Shown: positions 51,642-60,948, counted from the first letter of the stretch. The stretch is DNA of 64,000 bases from Candidatus Acetothermia bacterium (GCA_016179105.1 JACOSB010000056.1:1-64000); one strand, 5' to 3'. The notes: a model not told the origin generated them from the letters alone. A program made the numbers and translations.

Positions 51642-53429
51642 ATGCGGTATTTTCTAGGATTCATCGGATGTGTTCTGTTGTCTGGATTCGTCTTCTATGC
51701 CGACGACCAAACGCTCGTCACCCACCGAGTCGATGCCCCTGCACTCCAAAAAATGTCGGGAGCTGCACTGGTGTTCACGGCTCAAGCGCAAGCACCGGAT
51801 GTTCAAGCGCTCCAACGAGAAATCCCGGTCAAGGGCAGCTGTGCCGGAAAATTTAACGTCAAGATCCAAGATAGCAATGTCGAGCTCTGTCCGACTCAGT
51901 ATAAAATCGACGTTCCTGAGGAAGCTGAAGATATGCTGATCGAGCTAGAGAAGGGCGGCAAGTTCGACATGTCTTTTGCGATTGCCCCCAACGACCCAGT
52001 GGGCACATCGGGCAAGAATTTTTTTATCTTTACTCGCCGCGGTAAAGATATCTTTAACTCGGAACTCGGTGTGATCGACCGCGATGGCGGGCTAGAGACC
52101 GGCCCCTGGTACATCGCCATTCTCAATTACGAAGAGAAAGCGCGTGATTATTCAGTCATCGCAAGCCCCGACCCGGTCGTGCTCAAGTCTGGCGAAGCCT
52201 ATAATGGTTCAATTCTGGATAACACTATTGGCGGCCGCAGCAACGGTCGCGGCGGCCTGCTCGGCTTCGTCGACTATAAAATTTCCGTTCCCCAGGGCAC
52301 GACCTCTTTTAAAGCAAACCTGCATAATAACTCTTCCGGCAGCATTAATTTGTACATTCGCTTCGATAAACCCGTCGATCTCAATCGAGATGGCGACGTG
52401 CTCGCCGATTACATCGGTGAAAGACCGGGCAAGGATGTTAGTCTCACTGTTACGGATAAATCCAATCCTCCGCTGAAAGCAGGAAATTACTACCTTAAAG
52501 TGGCCAACTTCGACAACCAACGCCAGTTATTTGTGCTCACGGCCACAGCGGGTGCAGACACAACCCAACCACCGCCCGCCATCAAAGTCCAGCCGAGCAC
52601 GCTCAGCTTTAACGCCGAAGCCGGCGGCCGCAATCCCGCCTCTCAGCAAATTCAGATTACCAATGGCGGCGGCGGAACCCTCAATTGGAAAGCAACAGTC
52701 GATCAGCCTTGGGTTTCTGTAGACCCGGCGAGCGGCACCGCGCCCTCGAACGTCAATGTGAATGTCAATATCGCTGGGCTCGCGGCGGGTACACAAAAAG
52801 CCAAGGTCACCATTGCGGCTGATGGGGCCAACAACAGCCCTCAAACCGTGGATGTGACCCTGACGCTCACGCAGCCGCAACCCCAGACGCCGCCGACGCT
52901 TCAAGTGAAGCCTCAGTCGCTCACCTTCAACGCGACAGTCAATGGGTCTAACCCCGCCGGACAGACTTTAGAGATCACCAACAGCGGCGGTGGGACGCTC
53001 AATTGGACCGCCGTCGCCGATGTGCCCTGGATTAGTCTGAGCGCTAACAGCGGCGCCGCTCCCGCGACGGTGACTGTCAATGTGAATATCGCGGGTCTCG
53101 CTGTCGGCACGCAGCAGGGCCGGATTATTGTCTCTGCGCAGGGCGCGGGCAGTAGCCCGCAATTGATCTCGGTCACGCTCAACATCGCGCCACCGACGTC
53201 AACCGCTGGGCAAGTCTTCGCGATTCGGTTCGTTCGTATCGAATTCCCCACGCCCGAAAAGTGGGACAGATCCGTCAAAGACGGTTGCGTCGTATACAAA
53301 AATATCTCGAACGGACCGGCGACCGTGAAGTTCACGCTGAACAACGGAGATGCGCTCAGCGTCGACATCCCCGCCGGCAAAGAAGTGATCGTCTGCGGCA
53401 CCATCGCTCATATCGATACACGCCCCTAG
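51642..53429 (+). CDS. Secreted BACON-like repeat protein with shared C-terminal domain
   Basis: A 595-residue exported protein. The signal peptide is FLGFIGCVLLSGFVFYADDQ. Residues 60-310 contain beta-rich modules reminiscent of bacterial pre-peptidase C-terminal domains (YDFRI-like AGNYYLKVANFDNQ). Two BACON-like Ig repeats follow: about 313-405 (SQQIQITNGGGGTLNWKATV) and 421-515 (GQTLEITNSGGGTLNWTAVA). The final 73 residues (523-595) match the end of the next protein: KDGCVVYKNISNGPATV, then PAGKEVIVCGTIAHIDTRP. That unit looks like a sorting or attachment domain. No enzyme motif is visible. Confidence 0.78.
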   Translation: MRYFLGFIGCVLLSGFVFYADDQTLVTHRVDAPALQKMSGAALVFTAQAQAPDVQALQREIPVKGSCAGKFNVKIQDSNVELCPTQYKIDVPEEAEDMLIELEKGGKFDMSFAIAPNDPVGTSGKNFFIFTRRGKDIFNSELGVIDRDGGLETGPWYIAILNYEEKARDYSVIASPDPVVLKSGEAYNGSILDNTIGGRSNGRGGLLGFVDYKISVPQGTTSFKANLHNNSSGSINLYIRFDKPVDLNRDGDVLADYIGERPGKDVSLTVTDKSNPPLKAGNYYLKVANFDNQRQLFVLTATAGADTTQPPPAIKVQPSTLSFNAEAGGRNPASQQIQITNGGGGTLNWKATVDQPWVSVDPASGTAPSNVNVNVNIAGLAAGTQKAKVTIAADGANNSPQTVDVTLTLTQPQPQTPPTLQVKPQSLTFNATVNGSNPAGQTLEITNSGGGTLNWTAVADVPWISLSANSGAAPATVTVNVNIAGLAVGTQQGRIIVSAQGAGSSPQLISVTLNIAPPTSTAGQVFAIRFVRIEFPTPEKWDRSVKDGCVVYKNISNGPATVKFTLNNGDALSVDIPAGKEVIVCGTIAHIDTRP

Positions 53430-53444
53430 AGAGGAGAAATTTTT

Positions 53445-56168
53445 ATGAATGCACCCACGCGCGCGTGCCTCAAGTTGCTCACACTCGCATTTATTTTCGT
53501 GGGAGTGAGCGCTCTCACTGTACTTGCTCAGCCTTTGGCTCCTACGGCTTTCGATACCCCAGAGAGCACGAAGCTCCAACGTCAGCTGTCCGTCTTGGCT
53601 GGCGCCGATCGAAGCCATCTCGACTTAGAATCGATGCTTGTGCCCGGTACCGAGCCCGCAGAACTGGAGCGTCACATGGTACGCGCCGTTTTTGAAGTTA
53701 AGAGTGCGAATGGGCTTGCTAAGATTCGCCGTGCGATCGAGGCCGCCGGCGGCTCCTACGAGACGGGACACGACAACGTCATGCAAGCCCTCGTGCCCAT
53801 CGCGTCCGTTGAAAATCTGTCGAAGTTGGACGAGATCGATTACACGCGCTTACCCCAAACCCCTGTATTTTTCGTGCAATCCGAGGGTCTTAGCTCGATG
53901 GGCGTTGACGCCTGGAGCAAAGCAGGCGTCGACGGCAAGGGCGTGAAAGTCGCGATCTTGGATGCAGGCTTTAAGGGATACAAAGATTTGTTGGGGACGG
54001 AGCTTCCGCCCGCAGAGCGAGTGATCACGAAATCTTTTCGTAGAGATGGAGATATCGAAGCCGATCAAGAGCACGGCGCCGCCGTCGCTGAGATTGTGTA
54101 TGACATCGCCCCCGGCGCGACGTTCTATTTAGTGAATATCAACACGGATGTCGAATTTTTCAACGCCGTCGATTATTTGATCGCGGAGAAAGTGAACGTC
54201 GTGAATACGTCCTTCGGGTTCCAGACCGGCTGCCCGCAAGAGAACCGCGGGTTAATAGAACCGGCGCTCGAGAAGGCGCGCAAGGCCGGAATCTTCTGGG
54301 CGGCTTCGGCGGGCAATGCCGGGCGCGGCCATTGGGTGGGCGACTGGAATGACCCGGATAAGAATAATTTGCTCAACTTCACCGACAGCGACGAGAGCCA
54401 GTCGCTGCGCGTCCAGCAGGACGACGTCTTGATTCTTGTCTTGAGTTGGGATGATCCCTGCGGGACTTCTCAGAACGACTATGATATTTCAGTGCGTGAC
54501 GGAGACGGCAAAGAATTAGCGCGCAGCGGGCGCGTCGAGCGCGGCTGGCCCTTAAAGTCCGTCGCCTACCGCGCGACTTTCAACGGCACCGTGCATGTTT
54601 TCATCAAACGCAACAAAGGGACTGCGATCAATATAATCGATCTGTGGTCGCGCGATGACTTAGAATATCGCGTCCCGGCGGGCAGCGTCAGCGTCTCGGA
54701 GCCCTCGATCTCGGCCAACGTGATGACCGCTGGCGCTATCGATTTTTCGAACGATCGACTGCGCAGCTACAGCTCGCGCGGCCCCACCAAGAGCGGTCGC
54801 ATCAAGCCCGATATTTCCGGCCCAGACGGAGTTTCTACCGTCACGTTTGGGCCCGAATCCTCACGCGACGGCGGCTTTTTTGGGACGTCGGCCTCTTCGC
54901 CGCACCTCGCGGGCGCGGGCGTGCTGGTGAAAGCCCAGAATCCCGATCTGAACCCGGCGCAGATCCAAGGCTTCTTGGAAAATCGCGCCGTCGATTTGGG
55001 CGAGCCGGGCAAAGACGGCGCGTTTGGCGCGGGCCGACTCTCTCTCGGCGACCCTAATGAAAAACCTAAGCCGAACGCGGCCCCGAAGGCCGACGCCGGA
55101 CCTGACCAGAACGCGAAAGCCGGGGACACCGTCCAGCTGGATGCGAGTAAATCTTCAGACCCCGACGGAGACAAACTACGCTACGTCTGGAGCTTCGTCA
55201 AGCGACCCGCCAACGGTTATGTCCGTCTCTCGGACCCGGCGAGCCCCAAGCCGACCTTTGTGCCCGACGTCGCGGGCGAGTATGTGCTTGAATTGACCGT
55301 CGAAGACGGCAAGGGCGATAGCTCAAGAGCCACAGTCAAGGTCACAGCCACAGGGTCTATCAACCGCGCTCCCCAAGCGAACGCCGGAACCGACCAGACG
55401 GTCAAGGCCGGCGACACCGTGACACTCGACGCGAGCAAGTCCAGCGACCCCGACGGAGATTCACTGAAATTCAGTTGGGCCTTCGTCTCGCGTCCCAACG
55501 GCAGCCAAGCAAAAATTGCCGACCCGAATGCCGCTAAGACGAACTTTGTGGCCGATCTCGCGGGCACGTATGTTGTCGAGCTGACGGTCGACGACAGCAA
55601 GGGTGGCACCTCCAAGGCGCAAATAAAAATCACGGCGACGGCCGCCAATCGCGCGCCGCAGGCCAATGCAGGCACGGATCAAACTGTAAAAGTCGGAGCA
55701 ACGGTCGCGCTCGACGCGAGCAAGTCCAGCGACCCCGATGGAGATTCGCTGAAATTCAGTTGGGCCTTCCTCTCTCGCCCTAACGGCAGCCAAACCAAGA
55801 TCGCTGACCCGAACGCAGCCAAGACGAACTTTGCGGCTGATGTGGCGGGCACCTATGTTGTTGAGTTGACCGTGGACGACAGCAAGGGTGGCACCTCCAA
55901 GGCTCAAGTCAAAGTGACCGCTCAGGCTGATCAACAACCAACGACGGGTCAGGTGCTCGTACTCGCGTTCAATAAATTAGAATTCGTGGACCCCAGCGCG
56001 TGGGACCGCGCGCTCAAGAACGGCTGCGTCGTCTACACCAACAAATCGAACGGACCGGCGAAGATCCGCGTGACGACGGTAGACAGCCAAGTCTTAGAGT
56101 TTGACATCGCCGCGGGCAAGGAAGTCGTCGTCTGCGGAGAGGCTGTGCATATCGATACACGACCATAG
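53445..56168 (+). CDS. Secreted subtilase with three PKD-like repeats and shared C-terminal domain
   Basis: A 907-residue S8 serine protease. The signal peptide is LLTLAFIFVGVSALTVLAQ and a propeptide runs to about residue 150. The catalytic triad is Asp173 (VAILDAGF), His210 (DQEHGAAVAEI) and Ser482 (GTSASSPHLAGAGVL), with Asn291 (ASAGN) for the oxyanion hole. A beta insert of about 100 residues sits between His and Ser. Three PKD-type domains (about 545-826) follow, the last two nearly identical. Residues 835-907 are the same C-terminal domain as in the preceding gene (KNGCVVYTNKSNGP, EVVVCGEAVHIDTRP). It is 15 bases downstream of that gene and probably cotranscribed. Confidence 0.9.
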   Translation: MNAPTRACLKLLTLAFIFVGVSALTVLAQPLAPTAFDTPESTKLQRQLSVLAGADRSHLDLESMLVPGTEPAELERHMVRAVFEVKSANGLAKIRRAIEAAGGSYETGHDNVMQALVPIASVENLSKLDEIDYTRLPQTPVFFVQSEGLSSMGVDAWSKAGVDGKGVKVAILDAGFKGYKDLLGTELPPAERVITKSFRRDGDIEADQEHGAAVAEIVYDIAPGATFYLVNINTDVEFFNAVDYLIAEKVNVVNTSFGFQTGCPQENRGLIEPALEKARKAGIFWAASAGNAGRGHWVGDWNDPDKNNLLNFTDSDESQSLRVQQDDVLILVLSWDDPCGTSQNDYDISVRDGDGKELARSGRVERGWPLKSVAYRATFNGTVHVFIKRNKGTAINIIDLWSRDDLEYRVPAGSVSVSEPSISANVMTAGAIDFSNDRLRSYSSRGPTKSGRIKPDISGPDGVSTVTFGPESSRDGGFFGTSASSPHLAGAGVLVKAQNPDLNPAQIQGFLENRAVDLGEPGKDGAFGAGRLSLGDPNEKPKPNAAPKADAGPDQNAKAGDTVQLDASKSSDPDGDKLRYVWSFVKRPANGYVRLSDPASPKPTFVPDVAGEYVLELTVEDGKGDSSRATVKVTATGSINRAPQANAGTDQTVKAGDTVTLDASKSSDPDGDSLKFSWAFVSRPNGSQAKIADPNAAKTNFVADLAGTYVVELTVDDSKGGTSKAQIKITATAANRAPQANAGTDQTVKVGATVALDASKSSDPDGDSLKFSWAFLSRPNGSQTKIADPNAAKTNFAADVAGTYVVELTVDDSKGGTSKAQVKVTAQADQQPTTGQVLVLAFNKLEFVDPSAWDRALKNGCVVYTNKSNGPAKIRVTTVDSQVLEFDIAAGKEVVVCGEAVHIDTRP

Positions 56169-56197
56169 GCGTTATTGGGCAACGTTGTTGTCGTGAA

Positions 56198-56226
56198 AAA
56201 GTGCGGCTCGTTTACGGGCCGCACTT
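56198..56226 (+). terminator. Rho-independent terminator of the secreted pair
   Basis: AAAGTGCGGC and GCCGCACTTT form a ten-pair stem with a ten-base loop, followed by CGTTTTC, 29 bases after the subtilase stop. Confidence 0.8.
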
Positions 56227-56307
56227 TCGTTTTCATCTTGAGGAATCACCAAGAATCTTTGGGACGTTGTCAGAAGCAACATATGCGTAGGTTCTGAGAT
56301 TCAATAC

Positions 56308-56562
56308 CTAATCAGGAAGACGATCTGTCAGCCTGTCCCATTCCTTCAATATATCTTTCGCTTCAAGCTGGAGATGGCTTAAGCTCGCATAGAGCTTGCC
56401 TTCGAACGTGTCACGCTCGTCGCCCTCAGGCAAGTTACGCAACTGGGTGAGCAGCTCTAACACTTGAGTACATTCTTCCCTGAGCTCACCGAATGAGCGC
56501 TCCAAGAAATCGTTCGTTGGTTGTAGCGTCGTCCCGACTGTTGTAACTATTGCCTTCTTCAC
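56308..56562 (-). CDS. Small helical hypothetical protein
   Basis: An 84-residue protein from GTG 56560-56562, overlapping the upstream gene's stop by four bases (GTGA). It is mostly one long amphipathic helix pair (DFLERSFGELREECTQVLEL, LQLEAKDILKEWDRLTDRLP). An upstream start would extend it into a frame that does not look coding. Together with the next gene it forms a tiny two-gene unit. I do not recognise the family. A regulatory or TA-like pair is possible but unproven. Confidence 0.5.
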   Translation of the reverse strand: MKKAIVTTVGTTLQPTNDFLERSFGELREECTQVLELLTQLRNLPEGDERDTFEGKLYASLSHLQLEAKDILKEWDRLTDRLPD

Positions 56563-56771
56563 TTCTTTTCTCCTTTGCCAGGTAGTTTGGCCTTCAAGCG
56601 AGCGATTTGCTTTTCCCATACAGTTATATCTTTTGCCCACTTTCGTAAAAGCTGCCGATCTGGAGCAGATTCCATGCGCTCATGAGCAATTTTAGCACGA
56701 TGTAGAGTGATTTGCTCTTCCAGTCCTGCGACGCGTTTACGTAGCTTTTTGTTGCGGCCCACGTGAGTCAC
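56559..56771 (-). CDS. Small coiled-coil hypothetical protein
   Basis: A 70-residue, very basic, helical protein with heptad-like spacing (RNKKLRKRVAGLEEQITLHR, WAKDITVWEKQIARLKAKLP). Coiled coil is likely. It is upstream of, and translationally coupled to, the 84-residue protein. The start overlaps no other gene. No function is evident. Confidence 0.5.
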   Translation of the reverse strand: MTHVGRNKKLRKRVAGLEEQITLHRAKIAHERMESAPDRQLLRKWAKDITVWEKQIARLKAKLPGKGEKK

Positions 56772-56853
56772 TGAGTTTGATTATATCATAAAGCGCTTGC
56801 TCTTTATGTTCTCTTTCCCTATAATCTCCAAAAGCGAGCCGGGAGGCGAGAAC

Positions 56854-58305
56854 TTGAAGCTCGCGCTTACTTTCGACGACGTATTGCTGGTCCCCCGCCA
56901 CTCCAAAGTCCTGCCCCATGAGGTCGATGTCCGCACGCGCTTGACCAGAAACATCGCGCTAAACATCCCGATCATAAGCGCCGCGATGGATACCGTCACC
57001 GAGGCAGCGCTGGCCATCGCCATGGCCAAGGAGGGTGGGGTCGGTGTTGTTCACCGGAATCTTAATCCCCAAGCCCAAGCCGATGAAGTGCGCAAAGTCA
57101 AGCGCTACGAGTCCGGCGTCATCAAAGACCCCTGGACGCTTAGCAAGGACGATCCCGTAGGCAAGGCTATGAAACTCATGGCCGAGCATCGCATCTCGGG
57201 TGTGCCCATTGTCAACCCACACACCCAAGAGCTGGTCGGCTTGATCACCCAGCGAGACCTTCAATTCCAAGAAGGTCTCGATGAGCCGATCGCGTCTGCG
57301 ATGACTCCCAAAGAAAAACTCATCACCGGCACGCCGGATATTTCGCTTAGCGATGCGAAGAAGCTCTTGCATCGACACAGAATTGAAAAGCTACCGTTGG
57401 TCGATGAGAAATTCAGACTGCGCGGGCTCATCACGATCAAAGATATCATCAAAGCTGAGAAATATCCGAACGCGTGCAAGGACGCGCGCGGACGCTTAGT
57501 GGTTGGCGCCGCCACGAGCACGCAGATGGACATGGCTCGTGAAGAGTTTTTGTTAGAAGCCGAAGTCGATTTTTTAGTCGTGGACACAGCGCATGGGCAC
57601 AGCCAACGTGTCTTGGACAAAGTGAAAGCGCTCAAAAAGCGCTACAAAGTCGATGTCATTGCGGGTAACGTCGCGACCGCGCAAGCGACCGAAGCGCTGA
57701 TTGACGCCGGTGTGGACGCGATCAAAGTGGGCATCGGCGGCGGCTCGATCTGCACGACGCGCGTTGTGACGGGCATCGGTGTCCCTCAATTGACAGCCGT
57801 TTTGGAGTGTGCCAAGGCCGCGGCCAAACACAAGATTCCCATCATCGCCGACGGTGGCATTCGCTACTCGGGCGACATGGCGAAGGCACTCGCGGCCGGA
57901 GCAAACGTCGTGATGCTCGGAAGTCTCTTGGCTGGGACCGAAGAGTCGCCGGGCGAAATGTTCACGCTCAAAGGAGAGTCATATAAAACGTACCGGGGCA
58001 TGGGTTCGGTCGGCGCGATGAAAGAGGGTTCGAGAGACCGCTATTTCTGGGACAACTCACAAGAGCCGATCGCCGAGGGCATCGAAGGCCAAGTGCGCTA
58101 CAAGGGCAAAGTAGCTGATGTTCTCTATCAACTCGTCGGCGGTCTGAAAGCGTCGATGGGTTATTGCGGTGCACCCACGATTCCTGTGCTGCAAGAGACA
58201 GCCGAGTTCATCCAGGTCACGCGCGCAGCTCTTATTGAATCACATCCGCACGACGTGCAGATCACCAAAGAAGCGCCCAATTATCGGTTTAGCGATGAAG
58301 CCTGA
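56854..58305 (+). CDS. guaB: IMP dehydrogenase
   Basis: A 483-residue IMPDH, the NAD-dependent conversion of IMP to XMP at the branch to GTP. The start is TTG 56854, seven bases after GGGAGG; the longer frame upstream has no ribosome site and would add a foreign N-terminus. Motifs: [15 protein letters not shown], two CBS domains (about 95-210), and the flap and active-site loop [17 protein letters not shown] with catalytic Cys300. Later [20 protein letters not shown] and the [10 protein letters not shown] loop are complete. The dgkA-like gene overlaps its last codons. Confidence 0.95.
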   Translation: MKLALTFDDVLLVPRHSKVLPHEVDVRTRLTRNIALNIPIISAAMDTVTEAALAIAMAKEGGVGVVHRNLNPQAQADEVRKVKRYESGVIKDPWTLSKDDPVGKAMKLMAEHRISGVPIVNPHTQELVGLITQRDLQFQEGLDEPIASAMTPKEKLITGTPDISLSDAKKLLHRHRIEKLPLVDEKFRLRGLITIKDIIKAEKYPNACKDARGRLVVGAATSTQMDMAREEFLLEAEVDFLVVDTAHGHSQRVLDKVKALKKRYKVDVIAGNVATAQATEALIDAGVDAIKVGIGGGSICTTRVVTGIGVPQLTAVLECAKAAAKHKIPIIADGGIRYSGDMAKALAAGANVVMLGSLLAGTEESPGEMFTLKGESYKTYRGMGSVGAMKEGSRDRYFWDNSQEPIAEGIEGQVRYKGKVADVLYQLVGGLKASMGYCGAPTIPVLQETAEFIQVTRAALIESHPHDVQITKEAPNYRFSDEA

Positions 58306-58849
58306 AGAGAGCCCGCCTCCCGCTCCCTTCTCAGAGCAAAGGGGGGAACTCCCCTTTCCGAGCCGCAGAAAAACAGAGGGTAAGGTCCATTCAGATTTTG
58401 CCAACAAAAATCCTATCGAGAGCAGCCTGCGCGCGCTCGGCGGTCTCTCGGAATACGCGCGCCGCTCGCGACGCAATTGGCTCTACCAAGTGTTTATCTC
58501 GATCGCCGTTGTGGGGGTTGCACTCTGGACGGGTTTAGATGCGGTGCGTTTGGCTCTGGTGATTCTGAGCATCGCGCTCGTCTTAGCCATAGAAATTCTG
58601 AACACAGCCCTCGAAGTCTTGCTCAACTGGCTCCAGCCGGAGTATCATGCGATAGCCAAAACCGTGAAAGACCTGGCGGCGGGTGCCGTCTTAGTGACTT
58701 CATTCGGAGCTATAGGCGCAGGATTTCTCTTATTCTGGACTCCCGTCGTCGGGCTCACTTATGAGCACATCGTGCTAAAAATGATCGGGAGCGTTCTGAT
58801 TATACTCTTGAGCGTATTGGCTTGGGCCAGCGGGCGAGCAAAGAGATAA
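58295..58849 (+). CDS. DgkA-like undecaprenol/diacylglycerol kinase
   Basis: A 184-residue protein starting at ATG 58295, inside the last codons of guaB (11-base overlap). A hydrophilic, Pro/Ser-rich N-terminal 60 residues are followed by three membrane helices. Family motifs are EILNTALEVLLNWLQPEYHA (catalytic Glu) and VKDLAAGAVLVTSFGAIGAG. DgkA proteins phosphorylate diacylglycerol or undecaprenol at the inner membrane, recycling the lipid carrier for cell-wall synthesis. The extra N-terminus is longer than the usual form of about 120 residues. Confidence 0.88.
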   Translation: MKPEESPPPAPFSEQRGELPFPSRRKTEGKVHSDFANKNPIESSLRALGGLSEYARRSRRNWLYQVFISIAVVGVALWTGLDAVRLALVILSIALVLAIEILNTALEVLLNWLQPEYHAIAKTVKDLAAGAVLVTSFGAIGAGFLLFWTPVVGLTYEHIVLKMIGSVLIILLSVLAWASGRAKR

Positions 58850-58852
58850 AAA

Positions 58853-60010
58853 ATGCAAAACACAGCAGAGGTTGTGATCATCGGCGGGGGCGTGAGCGGG
58901 ACGAGCCTCGCGTACTATCTCGCGGCCAAGGGCATCCAAGAGATCGTGCTCTTGGAGCGAGAGAACATCGCCGCCGGCTCGACGGGAAAGTCCGCCGGAA
59001 TTATCACTCACTATTTTCCCGATCCCTTCATGACCGATTTAGACCTGAAAGCCGGAGAGATTTTAAGAAATTTTCAGGCGCAGGTCGGCGCTCCCATCGA
59101 TTTCACGAAATCAGATTATCTCTATCTTCTGCCACATACTGACATCTTGCACTTTAAGAAAGCAGTCGCGCTCTACAAACAGAAGGGGATCCCGGTCGAA
59201 GAGCTGTCGATGAATGAAATAGAACGCCTGAACCCGGCGTTCACGTCCGAGGGAGTTGGGATCGCGGCATTCGTGCGAGATGCGGGCTACGCCGATGCGC
59301 ACAGCGTCGCGATGGGTTATGCGCAAGCGGCCGAACAGGAGGGCGTCAAAATTTTTCGGGGGCTGGGAGCTGTGGGCCTCAAGACGCGTAACGGGAAAGT
59401 GCGCGCCGTCATCACAGCCAAGGGCGAGATCGAGACGAATATCATCGTCAACGCGGCCGGCCCGTGGGCCAAAGCCGTGGGGCTGATGGCCGGCATCGAG
59501 TTGCCCATAAAACTCTTAAGACACCAGGCGATGCTCTTCCGGCCTCCTTTTCAAATCCAGTTTCAGGCGAGCGATTTAGTCCAAAAAGTCTATTTCCGGC
59601 CCGAGACTGGAGGCTATATGCTGGTCGGTGGCGGGGAAGAAGATGACGAACTGACTGAGAACCCAGATTTTTTTAATCGCGGCGCGGACACAGATTTGGT
59701 TGCAGACTTGGGCGCGCGCATGACCACTCGCATCCCTGCGTTCGCGGAGTCCGAGTATATCACGGGCTGGTCCGGGCTTTTGGATTGCACGCCCGATTGG
59801 CATCCTCTTTTGGGCAAGATGCCCGGCTTCGAAAAATTTTATATTGCTTGTGGTTTCTCCGGGCACGGGTTCCATCTGGCTCCCATGACCGGGACGCTCT
59901 TGGCGGAGCTGATCGTCGACGGCAAGTACAAGACAGCGGATGCCACAGCCTTGAGTGTCGAGCGCTTTCACACGGGTCCCATCTTTCGGCGATCTTTCTT
60001 GGATACGTAA
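58853..60010 (+). CDS. FAD-dependent oxidoreductase (DAO family)
   Basis: A 385-residue flavoenzyme with the dinucleotide-binding motif VVIIGGGVSGTSLAYYLAAK at residues 7-26. ENIAAGSTGKSAGIITHYFP follows, typical of glycine/sarcosine oxidase-type amine oxidases, with a C-terminal GWSGLLDCTPDWHPLLGKMP and YIACGFSGHGFHLAPMTGTL that close the FAD site. It oxidises an amine or amino acid, probably N-methylated glycine or a related compound; the substrate is not determinable. It begins three bases after the dgkA-like stop, so it belongs to the guaB-dgkA transcript. Confidence 0.92.
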   Translation: MQNTAEVVIIGGGVSGTSLAYYLAAKGIQEIVLLERENIAAGSTGKSAGIITHYFPDPFMTDLDLKAGEILRNFQAQVGAPIDFTKSDYLYLLPHTDILHFKKAVALYKQKGIPVEELSMNEIERLNPAFTSEGVGIAAFVRDAGYADAHSVAMGYAQAAEQEGVKIFRGLGAVGLKTRNGKVRAVITAKGEIETNIIVNAAGPWAKAVGLMAGIELPIKLLRHQAMLFRPPFQIQFQASDLVQKVYFRPETGGYMLVGGGEEDDELTENPDFFNRGADTDLVADLGARMTTRIPAFAESEYITGWSGLLDCTPDWHPLLGKMPGFEKFYIACGFSGHGFHLAPMTGTLLAELIVDGKYKTADATALSVERFHTGPIFRRSFLDT

Positions 60011-60012
60011 TG

Positions 60013-60076
60013 CCCTCACCCTCGTTCCCTCTCCCGCTCAACAGGAGAGGGAGGCTCGCAGAGCCGGGGGAGGGCC
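60013..60076. repeat. G/C-rich palindromic repeat
   Basis: Outer arms GCCCTC...GGAGGGC and inner arms CCCTCTCCC...GGAGAGGG around a seven-base loop. This is another dispersed intergenic repeat type, located just after the oxidoreductase gene. Confidence 0.6.
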
Positions 60077-60086
60077 TAGAGCGCTG

Positions 60087-60095
60087 TGCTATAAT
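60087..60095 (+). promoter_or_regulatory. Extended -10 promoter immediately before the zinc-ribbon gene
   Basis: TGCTATAAT is a consensus extended -10. Transcription should start around 60101-60103, only a few bases before ATG 60105, so the message is probably leaderless. Confidence 0.6.
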
Positions 60096-60104
60096 TGCAT
60101 TGCG

Positions 60105-60275
60105 ATGAAGAAGCCGAAGCCCAAGCGTGCTGCCAAGAAAAAGCTCGTACAGCCTGGCGAGCCGCTGCCACGAACGGATCCCGAGCGTTGCCCGGTCTGC
60201 GACAAACCGTTCGTCTTCATCGTGGGCTGTCACAAAATCTGCGCATGCGGCTACATGGAAGGATGTGGTGATTAG
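60105..60275 (+). CDS. Small zinc-ribbon protein
   Basis: A 56-residue protein. A basic N-terminus (KKPKPKRAAKKKL) is followed by a zinc-ribbon (ERCPVCDKPF then CHKICACGYMEGC). It resembles small nucleic-acid-binding zinc ribbons. ATG 60105 is chosen because a promoter -10 lies nine bases upstream, and the longer frame starts before that promoter. It ends one base before the deoC start, so the two are cotranscribed from a likely leaderless message. Function is inferred only from the Cys pattern. Confidence 0.6.
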   Translation: MKKPKPKRAAKKKLVQPGEPLPRTDPERCPVCDKPFVFIVGCHKICACGYMEGCGD

Positions 60276-60276
60276 T

Positions 60277-60948
60277 ATGAAGCGTGCGGAACTCGCTGTA
60301 ATGATCGATCACACCAAACTCGGACCCGATGTCTCGAAAGAACAGATTCACCAGCTGTGCACCGAGGCAAAACGCTTTCAATTTATCTCGGTCTGTCTCA
60401 ATCCGTGTTATGTCGCTTTCGCCCAAGAAGAGTTGCGCGGAAGTTCCGTCAGAGTCTGTACCGTGATAGGATTTCCCCACGGCGCAAACGTGACTCCGAT
60501 CAAAGTCGCGGAAGCGGAGCAAGCGCTCAAAGAGGGAACCGACGAACTGGATATGGTCATCAATATCCCGGCGCTTAAGGCCAACGAAACCCAATGTGTA
60601 CAGAGTGAGATTGAGGCGATTTGCCGAGTTGCTAAGCAAGGTCCGAAGCGGGCTCTTGTCAAAGTGATCATCGAGACGTGTCTTCTCAATGACGAGCAGA
60701 AGCGCTTGGCGTGCACCCTTTCGAAAAACGCGGGTGCGGACTTCGTCAAAACCTCGACGGGATTCTCGACCTCCGGTGCGACCCTAGAAGACGTAAAACT
60801 AATGCGTGCGGCCGTGGGCCCGAAGATGGGTGTGAAGGCGTCGGGAGGGATTCGCGATCTCGCGACAGCGTTAAAAATGATCGAGGCTGGGGCGACACGC
60901 ATCGGCACTAGCTCTGGGGTCAAGATGATCGAAGAGATTCCGATGTAG
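60277..60948 (+). CDS. deoC: Deoxyribose-phosphate aldolase
   Basis: A 223-residue class I aldolase that cleaves 2-deoxyribose 5-phosphate to acetaldehyde and glyceraldehyde 3-phosphate in nucleoside catabolism. Motifs: MIDHTKLGPDVSKEQI (first strand), SVCLNPCYVAFAQEEL, VCTVIGFPHGANVTPIK, and the Schiff-base lysine in GADFVKTSTGF, followed by GVKASGGIRDLATALKMIEA. The start is ATG 60277, one base after the zinc-ribbon stop. The enzyme is of typical length and all catalytic positions look intact. Confidence 0.94.
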   Translation: MKRAELAVMIDHTKLGPDVSKEQIHQLCTEAKRFQFISVCLNPCYVAFAQEELRGSSVRVCTVIGFPHGANVTPIKVAEAEQALKEGTDELDMVINIPALKANETQCVQSEIEAICRVAKQGPKRALVKVIIETCLLNDEQKRLACTLSKNAGADFVKTSTGFSTSGATLEDVKLMRAAVGPKMGVKASGGIRDLATALKMIEAGATRIGTSSGVKMIEEIPM

